Positions 47,009 to 53,786 of a stretch of DNA of 64,000 bases are shown here, in pieces; within the stretch, counting starts at the first letter, position 1, and each line of letters begins with the position of its first letter. Source of the stretch: an uncultured Persicobacter sp. (GTDB lineage: Bacteria > Bacteroidota > Bacteroidia > Cytophagales > Cyclobacteriaceae). The stretch spans positions 109,847-173,846 of the forward strand of contig CANMKE010000008.1 in NCBI GenBank assembly GCA_947498325.1. Reading direction: 5' to 3'. The position numbers and the translations under genes are program-made. Below the pieces are notes generated by a model. The model made no database searches. It had not been told where the DNA came from and saw only the letters and a list, made by a program, of their open reading frames with translations.

Positions 47009-47513
47009 TGAAAAATTTTAGTTACAAATTAATCAAAACCTCTAAAAGTTGGACTATTCGGGGGTGATTTTTAGTTGGTGCTAAGATATGGCATTTTAAG
47101 TAAAATTTTGCTATTGCAATATGCAGTAATTTAGTGGTTTAAGTCAATAGGCCGAAAAACAATGATTTATTTGTATTTATAAGTATATTAATATTTGTCA
47201 GTATCTATTTTATCAACTTTTAATCTTAGTTATTGTCATTAGAAAAATACAATTTAAGAATTAACATTTTTTGTAAATTCGGCTATTTTGGGTATAATTC
47301 AAATATAATATATCACTCTATACCCAAAAATAAGGCATAAGGTTGCAGGGCTATTTTTAATGTGCAACCATTAAACATTTGCATATAAATAAAATGACTA
47401 AAAATATTGAAACAGGGTCATTGTTGTTTGTTGATATACATTGATATTACCTCAAATAGTTAGGGTTTTGATGTTGAGTTTTTGTGTCATTTATTTACTG
47501 AAAAATTAAAATT
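47009..47513. other. AT-rich gene-free region of the element
   Basis: About 500 bases have no gene between the capsid cassette and the excisionase-like gene. I see no clear tRNA, repeat or CRISPR unit. A promoter for the next gene must lie at the right end. A packaging site could be here or in the other spacer at 45162-45741. Confidence 0.4.
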
Positions 47514-47825
47514 ATGGCTTTAGAAAAACAAATGGAATTATTGATTAACAACATGGTTTTATTGCAAAACAAGGTATTGACCTTAGAGGAAAAGGTAGGT
47601 TCTTTTGTAGATAGTCCTGATTATACAGGCACAGCAAAGAACATGGTTAGTGCAAAGGACCTATCAAAGATATTAAATGTTTCACTGGCTACAATTAGTC
47701 GGATGACTACTGACGGGACCATACCCGCGGTAAATATAGGTCGCAGGAATAAGCGATATGATTTGGAGCGTGTAAATGAGGCGTTAGGTAGGTATAACAA
47801 GGATATAGCAAGGGACAACGCATAA
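47514..47825 (+). CDS. xis: Excisionase-family HTH protein
   Basis: This 103-residue protein has an N-terminal coiled coil (about residues 1-28) followed by a MerR-like HTH_17/excisionase domain, MVSAKDLSKILNVSLATISRMTTDGTIPAVNIGRRNKRYD. The family includes excisionases and recombination directionality factors. Here it is the best candidate to steer the integrase towards excision, and so towards repair of jetC. It lies 3 kb from int, under its own promoter. Confidence 0.8.
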   Translation: MALEKQMELLINNMVLLQNKVLTLEEKVGSFVDSPDYTGTAKNMVSAKDLSKILNVSLATISRMTTDGTIPAVNIGRRNKRYDLERVNEALGRYNKDIARDNA

Positions 47826-47867
47826 TTATGCCCCATCAAAGCACCAATGTAACCCCCACTACATAGG

Positions 47868-47914
47868 GAGCGCGCGCCAGTTGGAAGCATTTTACCCATC
47901 TGGCACCGCGCGCC
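47868..47914. terminator. GC-rich hairpin between convergent genes
   Basis: GCGCGCGCCAG pairs with CTGGCACCGCGCGC, with a 3-base bulge. It is a strong stem without a T tract between the excisionase-like gene and the XRE gene. It stands out in very AT-rich DNA. Confidence 0.55.
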
Positions 47915-47918
47915 ATTG

Positions 47919-48197
47919 TTATCTGGCGTTTGTGATTTTTTCTATGGCAACATGAACGGTACAGACTTTTTGCCCATCATCATTAAACAGATCAACCTCT
48001 TTCGTTCCTTCCTCCTTAAAGGAGATTACAAGGTCCTTGTTTATGTGTTTGGCTATTGTTTCTAAATGATCAATAGTAATTTTTGTACGGTTATTTACAA
48101 GGGCCGAAGCGGACGCGCGAGATATTCCAAATATCTCAACTAAGTCATTGACTTTTAAATTATTGTCCTTCAAAACTTTTCTTAAATCCATACGCAA
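47919..48197 (-). CDS. XRE/Cro-type repressor
   Basis: This 92-residue protein has a Cro/C1-type HTH at its N-terminus (LKVNDLVEIFGISRASASALVNNRT) and a short C-terminal part. It faces the replication operon at 48,347 on the opposite strand. Position and type suggest it represses the early genes of the element and keeps it integrated. Its frame is intact, unlike the regulator at 44,389. Confidence 0.8.
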   Translation of the reverse strand: MRMDLRKVLKDNNLKVNDLVEIFGISRASASALVNNRTKITIDHLETIAKHINKDLVISFKEEGTKEVDLFNDDGQKVCTVHVAIEKITNAR

Positions 48198-48346
48198 ATG
48201 TAAACATTTTCTTTACGCAAAAGAAAATTTGTATTGTTTTAATTGACTTTAAGTAAAACATATCGTTACATTTGCATCGTTATGTAGAGTTAATCTTTAC
48301 ATAAAAACACGAATTTGTGAATATTAATATAAATAATCAAATAGAT

Positions 48347-48583
48347 ATGACGACATTCAGTGTAAAAACAACTGGGAGAAACAAGTATGATTTTTTCGAT
48401 TATGATTTACAGGTAGGCGAATCACTGGCCTTTAAGCCTGACGATATTACAAAGATCAGGAAAGCCCGAATCATGTTAGTTAATGCGGTAACTGTCCATC
48501 GTAACTATCGAGGTCTTGAATGGGGTATTTCAAGCACAATAGACTACAATAATGATTTAGTCATTCTAACAAGGGTTTCATAA
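48347..48583 (+). CDS. Small hypothetical protein, first of the early operon
   Basis: From ATG 48347 (MTTFSVKTTGRNKYDF) it has 78 residues. A GTG at 48317 would add ten. It is beta-rich and has no recognised motif. It is divergent from the repressor, so it is probably an early gene. Confidence 0.6.
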   Translation: MTTFSVKTTGRNKYDFFDYDLQVGESLAFKPDDITKIRKARIMLVNAVTVHRNYRGLEWGISSTIDYNNDLVILTRVS

Positions 48584-48626
48584 TGAATGGACCAATGAAA
48601 TTAACCACCCGCAAACAACTCGTGAT

Positions 48627-49751
48627 ATGAGTACTGGATATATAAAGAGTTACCGAAAGATATTAGAGTGGGAATGGTTTACCGACCCAAAGACCGCTCA
48701 CTTATTCAATTTTTTTCTTTTGTCTGCAAATCACACTAACCAAACATGGCAAGGAGTGGAGGTAAAAAGAGGTCAATTGATTACAGGCTTAATGAAAATT
48801 CACGCTAAAACAGGTTTATCTGTAAGGTCCATAAGGACAGGTATAGAGAAGTTAAAATCGACAGGCGAAATTAGGGTATTAGCGACAAACAGATTTAGTG
48901 TCATAACTATCTGTAAGTATGATTTTTATCAAGGTGATAAAGTGTTTGCCGACAAACCAAACGTCAAACAAACGACAAACCAAACGTCAAACAAACGACA
49001 AACAAACGACAAACCAAACGTCAAACAAACGACAACAAACAAGAATGTAAAGAATAATAAGAATGTAAAGAATGTAAAAATCTCTCTCCCCCAAACCCCC
49101 TCAATGGGGATCGAAGAGAGAGAGATTTTTTTGAAAAGATCTTACGAGAAAAAGATAGGGGGCGAGTTAAACGGCCCAGGAGTACCTGACCATCTTTTTG
49201 AGATTTTTGAATTGATCAAGGAACACAACAAGGTTAGGGAGCTACACGAGAAGCCGCTTTTCATCAGGACCAAGAAACAGGCAGACCTTTACATTTTAGA
49301 TTTGTTTGAGGTTTGTGGAGGGAATCCCATAGAGGCAAAAAACCGACTGGAAAAAGCGATCAAAGGCAATTACAGATTTTTTGAAACGAAAGAGGAGGAA
49401 AAGTTAAGATTGACCGCTCCAAAAAAATCAACCATCCAACAAACGCCAAAAGCAGTGGAGGCCCAGGAGAAGGCAGAGCAGGAGAAAGCCGAAGCAAACA
49501 GGAAATTTGTGGAGGATCAAAACAACCTGATGCGCGAAATTATCAGGAAGTCATGGCAAGGTGAAAGCATCAACGGGGCTGAAAGGAAAAAGCTATCAAC
49601 CCGACTAAATTTAAAAGGGCTTTTGATGGATGCTGACAATCGCAAAGGGACGGGGTATTTTGAGGCATCACTGGAGGCTTTAAAGACTAAATTCAATGGA
49701 CCTGATGGTCTATGGGAGGCCACAAAGATAGAATACAAAGAAAGCGCCTAA
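48627..49751 (+). CDS. DnaD-like replication initiator (replisome organiser)
   Basis: This 374-residue protein opens with the phage replisome-organiser pattern SYRKILEWEWFTDPKTAHLF and continues with a winged-helix region, TGLSVRSIRTGIEKLKSTGEI. A low-complexity Thr/Asn/Lys linker spans about residues 113-150. It is followed by a helical C-terminal domain that may bind the replicative helicase. The linker is encoded by repeated DNA, so the origin could lie inside the gene, as in lambda O. Having its own initiator means the element can replicate after excision. No helicase or primase gene is seen, so it would rely on the host or a helper. Confidence 0.75.
   Translation: MSTGYIKSYRKILEWEWFTDPKTAHLFNFFLLSANHTNQTWQGVEVKRGQLITGLMKIHAKTGLSVRSIRTGIEKLKSTGEIRVLATNRFSVITICKYDFYQGDKVFADKPNVKQTTNQTSNKRQTNDKPNVKQTTTNKNVKNNKNVKNVKISLPQTPSMGIEEREIFLKRSYEKKIGGELNGPGVPDHLFEIFELIKEHNKVRELHEKPLFIRTKKQADLYILDLFEVCGGNPIEAKNRLEKAIKGNYRFFETKEEEKLRLTAPKKSTIQQTPKAVEAQEKAEQEKAEANRKFVEDQNNLMREIIRKSWQGESINGAERKKLSTRLNLKGLLMDADNRKGTGYFEASLEALKTKFNGPDGLWEATKIEYKESA
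48951..49041 (+). repeat. Internal direct repeats in the replication gene, candidate origin
   Basis: Units of GACAAACCAAACGTCAAACAAAC and shorter versions (AAACGACAAAC) follow one another for about 90 bases. They are purine-rich on one strand and may be iterons. The same stretch encodes the Thr/Asn/Lys linker. Confidence 0.6.
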
Positions 49752-49884
49752 GCAACTCAATACCTAATATGGTGTAATGACATCAAAAAAGCATGAAAAG
49801 ACCTTAGGTGGTGGTTTCTGTTGATTTTAGAGGGTATTTAGGCTATAAACACCAACGCACCCCGAAGGGTGCGAAAATGAGGCT

Positions 49885-50109
49885 TTGGAAGAAATATTCA
49901 TCAGACTATCAAAACGACAAATGACAGAGATAAATAAATGCTTAGAATTAATTGAAATACTATACTCAAAGATAGGTAAAATTTCAGCCTTTGGGGTCCT
50001 ATTTGCAGACGACCTTTTAGAATTAGATTTTACTGTTTTTGGAAAGACGGTAAAGAATTATAGAATATATTTCGAGAGTGAAAATAAATTCAAAATCAAA
50101 ACCATTTGA
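49885..50109 (+). CDS. Small hypothetical protein of the early operon
   Basis: This protein has 74 residues from TTG 49885, or 62 from ATG 49921 (MTEINKCLELIEIL). It has an alpha-beta pattern and no motif recognised. The next gene starts 1 base after its stop. Confidence 0.5.
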   Translation: MEEIFIRLSKRQMTEINKCLELIEILYSKIGKISAFGVLFADDLLELDFTVFGKTVKNYRIYFESENKFKIKTI

Positions 50110-50110
50110 T

Positions 50111-50332
50111 ATGCCAGTATTCAGATATAAAGGTAAGCGGATTACCTTATTTAAACAAGACAAAGAATATTTTGCTCAATTACCTAACGGGTTTATAAGT
50201 GCCAGTACGGCCAATGAAGTTGTTAGCAGGGCAAAGGAGGAGATAAATAAAAGTTCGGGAAAACATATATCAGAAAGTTATTCTTCCAGAGAGGAGGCAA
50301 AATTTAGTGAGGGCCACAGGGATGAATCTTAA
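50111..50332 (+). CDS. Small hypothetical protein of the early operon
   Basis: From ATG 50111 (MPVFRYKGKRITLFKQ) it has 73 residues. The first 35 are beta-rich and the tail is charged. It overlaps the next gene by 11 bases, so the two are coupled. Function is unknown. Confidence 0.55.
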   Translation: MPVFRYKGKRITLFKQDKEYFAQLPNGFISASTANEVVSRAKEEINKSSGKHISESYSSREEAKFSEGHRDES

Positions 50333-50534
50333 AAGTATTGAACAAAAGCGGATACTAATATCTGACATTGAAGAGCAAATAGCATGGCATGAGAACCGCA
50401 TAAGGTTGGTAGCATCAGGCATTGACACGGCCAAAGCAAACGGCAAAGATTCGGGCGCACTGGAGGCCGATGTGTCAGAGAGCAGGGAACAGATTAGAGA
50501 TTTAAAAATAGAGATTAAGAATTTATGCAATTAA
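50322..50534 (+). CDS. Small coiled-coil protein
   Basis: From ATG 50322 (MNLKSIEQKRILISDIEEQI) it has 70 residues and is almost wholly helical with heptad spacing. It overlaps both neighbours. Function is unknown; a protein-interaction or interference role is possible. Confidence 0.6.
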   Translation: MNLKSIEQKRILISDIEEQIAWHENRIRLVASGIDTAKANGKDSGALEADVSESREQIRDLKIEIKNLCN

Positions 50535-50776
50535 CAGGAACAAAGCAACCGATGAACGAGGAGAGATATAATATCATTAGAAACTCAAATTTATGGGAGG
50601 TAGAATTTAAGGACCTTAATAGGGCGCAGTCATACGCAAGAGGTAGAGCAGATATGGCGGGGGATTACGGCAATTATGTTGAGGGGGTATTTTGGCTTGA
50701 AGAAGAGCGATTAATGATTTCCAAAATTGACGACTGGCTAAAGGAAGAGGAGGAGGAGTTAAAAGCGTCTGAATAA
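50525..50776 (+). CDS. Small acidic protein
   Basis: This 83-residue protein starts at ATG 50525 inside the previous gene, or at 50552. The middle is aromatic (YGNYVEGVFWLEEERLM) and the tail is very acidic (LKEEEEELKA). Function is unknown. Confidence 0.6.
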   Translation: MQLTGTKQPMNEERYNIIRNSNLWEVEFKDLNRAQSYARGRADMAGDYGNYVEGVFWLEEERLMISKIDDWLKEEEEELKASE

Positions 50777-50800
50777 TGATATTTAGCAATGTAAAACCTT

Positions 50801-51268
50801 ATGAAAGACAATGTTTTTAGGGACTGGAGCGGTATGTCCTTAGAGGAGTTAGAGGAGATGCAGGCAGAGGACCGCTTGGAGTTGTTAGAGTTTTGCAATA
50901 GGTGGAATTTCCTAAGATGCAAAAGCGGATTACTCCAATTAAAGGGGGAGTGTACCATGTTGGTACGTATAGAAACCGATAATGTAATGAAGGCAATTGA
51001 TTACAAACGTGATTTAATCAATAGGCAGTCAATAGAGATAGTCAAACGTTTGGGTCCTAAGGAGCGCAGGAGCAGAAAGGCACATTTTGAGAAGCGGGCC
51101 AAAAATTCCGAAGCACTGGCAAAATTAATGGGTACGCTGTTTATGGATTCGGAATGTGATTTGAATATTATATTGATGGATGCAGAGAGTAACAGATTAA
51201 CGTCTGATTACTTAGGTTACCAGTCGGAGGTTAGATATATAGATTTAATAAATGATGAAAAACAGTAA
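50801..51268 (+). CDS. Hypothetical helical protein
   Basis: This 155-residue protein has an acidic N-terminal part (MSLEELEEMQAEDRLELLEF) and a basic middle (LGPKERRSRKAHFEKRAKN). It overlaps the next gene by 17 bases. No family is recognised. Confidence 0.6.
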   Translation: MKDNVFRDWSGMSLEELEEMQAEDRLELLEFCNRWNFLRCKSGLLQLKGECTMLVRIETDNVMKAIDYKRDLINRQSIEIVKRLGPKERRSRKAHFEKRAKNSEALAKLMGTLFMDSECDLNIILMDAESNRLTSDYLGYQSEVRYIDLINDEKQ

Positions 51269-51524
51269 TAGCATGGGAAGTAGCAGAAATGTTCACGATG
51301 AGTTAGAGTTTTTAGAAGCGAAGAAAGATAAATACAAAATGATGCTTCGCGATAGTCATAACAAGTTTGTTTATTTCAGATGTGCAAAAGAAAACCCTAT
51401 TGTTGAGAAACGAAAAGATGTAATTTTGGGAATTGTAGAGGCTAAAGACGATGCTTTAACAATACGTAGTTTAATTAGAAAGCAAAATGCTTTGATTCAT
51501 GAGAGTTATCATTTAGCGAATTAA
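51252..51524 (+). CDS. Hypothetical helical protein
   Basis: This 90-residue, highly charged helical protein (HDELEFLEAKKDKYKMMLRD) has its start within the preceding gene. No function can be given. Confidence 0.55.
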   Translation: MMKNSNSMGSSRNVHDELEFLEAKKDKYKMMLRDSHNKFVYFRCAKENPIVEKRKDVILGIVEAKDDALTIRSLIRKQNALIHESYHLAN

Positions 51525-51730
51525 TTAATCGAAGCAAAGAATTAAGAGAGCAAGCGGAGAACATAGATGAAGTATGCGACAATATTAAGCATGCCGTTTA
51601 CTATAATGACAATGATTACAGTGCATTGCGTTTAGAGTTAGAGCATAACCGATTAGTAGAGTTAAAGTTTGATTTGATAGAAGAGAGCAACGATATTTCT
51701 TTTATCCTTCAAGACTGGGCGCGGTATTAA
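51524..51730 (+). CDS. Short acidic frame without a standard start codon
   Basis: A frame open from 51503 encodes NRSKELREQAENIDEV and then LRLELEHNRLVELKFDLIEES, ending at TAA 51728-51730. No ATG, GTG or TTG is present. ATT at 51524 overlaps the preceding stop codon, so coupled re-initiation there is possible. The protein-like helical composition suggests a real gene. A frameshift from the previous gene is the alternative. Confidence 0.4.
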   Translation: MNRSKELREQAENIDEVCDNIKHAVYYNDNDYSALRLELEHNRLVELKFDLIEESNDISFILQDWARY

Positions 51731-51903
51731 GTGTTAAATACTATCCATTACCCCATGAATGGAAATATAGGGGCTTGATTTATTCCTACTGGCGTAATTG
51801 TCTAAAACGGCAAATAATTTAAGTTTCGGGATTTTAGCAGTTAAATTTTATAATTTGAGGTGAGTTATATCCTTAAAAACAGTCCTTTAACTTTTTTGTG
51901 CTT

Positions 51904-51914
51904 ATTTGCAGGAG
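51904..51914. repeat. attR core (11-bp direct repeat)
   Basis: ATTTGCAGGAG is identical to attL. The jetC sequence resumes directly in it. No gene lies between 51731 and this site. Confidence 0.85.
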
Positions 51915-52880
51915 AAAGCGAGTGTTTATCTGCTTCAATTGCATGAGCTGGAGAGCCGTCGGGAAGCGGCCTTGGATGGTCTGAAAAAGCAAACCAATAG
52001 ATTCTTCACTTGTGTGGATCAGGACAATATTTTCAGTTTGAGACAACCACCCTTAGAGACGGAAAAACTATTGAACTTTGCGAAGGAGTTGCGTCAGTTT
52101 ATTGCTGAAAATAAAATCAAATTGTTCGAAGAGCGTAGTAGTGAGCGTTTTACCCATATCATCAATTCCATTGGTAAAGAAACGGGCGAATTGGTGAATT
52201 TGACCGGTAAAGTTCAGCGCATTATTCAGAAGGTAAATCGTGATTTTACGGAGAAAAACTTCGTTGGGGCGGTCAAGAAAATTGAAATGAAAGTCGAGGA
52301 CAGCCGGAATGCTTTGGTGGTTTTACTGAAAGAAATTAAAGCATATAATGATGAAAATCAATATGCAATGGGTTCAATGAACTTATTCTCTGATGCTTCG
52401 GGATCACAGGGGAAGAAGGTGAGTGATTTGCTGGGAAGACTGAACAAGGTTTTGGCGAATGAAAAGCGGGAGAAGCTCGACCTTTCGGATGCTTTTGAGT
52501 TGATGTTCAGAGTGGAAGAAAACCAAAATGATACGGGTTGGGTCGAACGCCTTTCGAGTGTGGGCTCCGACGGAACGGATATTTTGGTCAAGGCGATGGT
52601 CTATATTATGCTCTTGAATGTCTATAAGGATGATTCTTCCAAAAAATTCAAAGACTTCAAACTGCATTGTATGATGGATGAGATTGGGAAATTGCACCCG
52701 AACAACGTCAAGGGGATCTTGAAATTTGCCAACGATCGTAATATTCTATTGATCAATGGCTCACCGACCGAGAGTAATCCTTTGAGTTACCGTCACATCT
52801 ATCGATTGGATAAAAATCATCAGACCAATCATACGATGGTCACCAAAATTATCAGTAACAAGCAAGGTGCATTGGCATGA
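51906..52880 (+). CDS. jetC: JetC SMC-like ATPase, C-terminal part
   Basis: From the att core this fragment supplies residues 913-1233 of the restored JetC. It starts in the returning coiled coil (KASVYLLQLHELESRR). It then holds the ABC signature-like SVGSDGTDILVKAMVYIML (restored residues about 1127-1145) and Walker B in HCMMDEIGKLH (Asp1167, Glu1168). The last base positions overlap the jetD start (ATGA). It could be translated as a stub from TTG 51906, but without Walker A it cannot hydrolyse ATP. Confidence 0.9.
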   Translation: MQEKASVYLLQLHELESRREAALDGLKKQTNRFFTCVDQDNIFSLRQPPLETEKLLNFAKELRQFIAENKIKLFEERSSERFTHIINSIGKETGELVNLTGKVQRIIQKVNRDFTEKNFVGAVKKIEMKVEDSRNALVVLLKEIKAYNDENQYAMGSMNLFSDASGSQGKKVSDLLGRLNKVLANEKREKLDLSDAFELMFRVEENQNDTGWVERLSSVGSDGTDILVKAMVYIMLLNVYKDDSSKKFKDFKLHCMMDEIGKLHPNNVKGILKFANDRNILLINGSPTESNPLSYRHIYRLDKNHQTNHTMVTKIISNKQGALA

Positions 52881-53734
52881 AAATCAATATAGCGCAAGCG
52901 AAAGTACTTTTACAACTGAAGGTGGGGGAGACCTTGCCTTCAAGTAAAATAAATTTGAAACTGGCAGTTTGGCAAAAGATGGTCGAGGATCAGCTTGTGC
53001 TGGTTCAGCAAATCAATCGCCGATCGAAAAGTATTTTCTTGAATCCCAATCTTCCGTTTGATGCTTATTTACAGAGTCATTTTGGGATTGATGACTTGGA
53101 GCAATACCTTGTGTTTTTAGAAGAAAAGGAGAAGGTTGATCGTGCCTCAGCCATAAAAGTAAGTAGCGATTCGAAAGTTCGGCATCAGCGCACCTTTTTT
53201 GGTTTTATGGTGACTGTTTTGGAGCCGATGACGACCACCTTGAATGGTCAGGAATTTATTCTTCACCCTACGCAAGGTGCTTTTCATTTTATTTATGATT
53301 ACGAGCAGTTCATTATTCCTGAGGATGTGGTAGTGGTCGGGGTTGAGAATGCGGAGAATTTCAGGCAGCTGCACAAGCAAAAGCACCTGTTTACCGATGG
53401 CCCTTATATGTTTGTTTCCCGCTATCCACAGAATAAAGATTTTATCCGTTGGATGCAGAAAAATAATCATCCATATCTACACTTTGGAGATTTTGATTTT
53501 GCAGGAATAAATATTTTTCTTTCGGAATATGCCACCCATTTGGGGGATCGTGCCAAGCTGTTAATTCCACGCGATTTTGAGTTTTCGTTAGCCAAATACG
53601 GCAATAAAAAATTATACGATCAGCAGTTGAATCATTATCAGTTGGCGGCTTTACCGAAGGAGTACACATGGATTATCGAGCTGTTTCATCAATACAAAAA
53701 ATGCTTGGAGCAGGAGGTTTTTATAGAAAGTTGA
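52877..53734 (+). CDS. jetD: Wadjet JetD / MksG-like TOPRIM nuclease subunit
   Basis: This 285-residue protein has a TOPRIM core of the DUF2220 type: Glu157 in VVVVGVENAEN and Asp205/Asp207 in HFGDFDFAGINIF. These acids bind Mg2+ for DNA cleavage in the family. It is shorter than many JetD proteins (often nearer 390). The N-terminal arm, which has a winged-helix appearance, is reduced, so a divergent Wadjet subtype is likely. It is coupled to jetC by a 4-base overlap, but in the present state its promoter is separated from it by the element. Confidence 0.88.
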   Translation: MKINIAQAKVLLQLKVGETLPSSKINLKLAVWQKMVEDQLVLVQQINRRSKSIFLNPNLPFDAYLQSHFGIDDLEQYLVFLEEKEKVDRASAIKVSSDSKVRHQRTFFGFMVTVLEPMTTTLNGQEFILHPTQGAFHFIYDYEQFIIPEDVVVVGVENAENFRQLHKQKHLFTDGPYMFVSRYPQNKDFIRWMQKNNHPYLHFGDFDFAGINIFLSEYATHLGDRAKLLIPRDFEFSLAKYGNKKLYDQQLNHYQLAALPKEYTWIIELFHQYKKCLEQEVFIES

Positions 53735-53742
53735 TTTAATCT

Positions 53743-53786
53743 AAAATCCTTATATTGCATTCAAAGCACAAAATCAGCATCATGAA
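53743..53786 (+). repeat. Repeated promoter/leader of the tandem ATPase genes
   Basis: The leader AAAATCCTTATATTGCATTC and the following bases up to the start codon occur identically here and at 55499-55542. TATATTGC resembles the -7 box TAnnTTTG, so each gene probably has its own copy of the same promoter. Confidence 0.6.

Larger units (their letters stand above)
42870..51914. mobile_element. 9.03-kb phage-satellite-like integrative element inserted in jetC
   Basis: The element is bounded by the exact 11-bp direct repeat ATTTGCAGGAG at 42870-42880 and 51904-51914. Deleting one repeat plus the intervening DNA (9,034 bases) restores jetC in frame. Contents from left to right: tyrosine recombinase, decayed HTH regulator, zinc-ribbon protein, a two-gene capsid cassette, excisionase-like protein, XRE repressor, a DnaD-like replication gene with internal repeats, and a run of seven small overlapping genes. 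Terminase, portal, protease and tail genes are absent, so it is not a complete phage. The phage satellite class is inferred from size and contents. Its genes use AGG/AGA arginine codons much more than the flanking jet genes do, a sign of foreign origin. Confidence 0.9.

Noticed and set aside
42870..51914. Complete prophage
   Set aside because: There is no terminase, portal, protease or tail gene, and 9 kb is too small for a tailed phage.
42870..51914. Integrative conjugative or mobilisable element
   Set aside because: No relaxase, coupling protein or transfer gene is seen, and the capsid gene points to a phage-related element.
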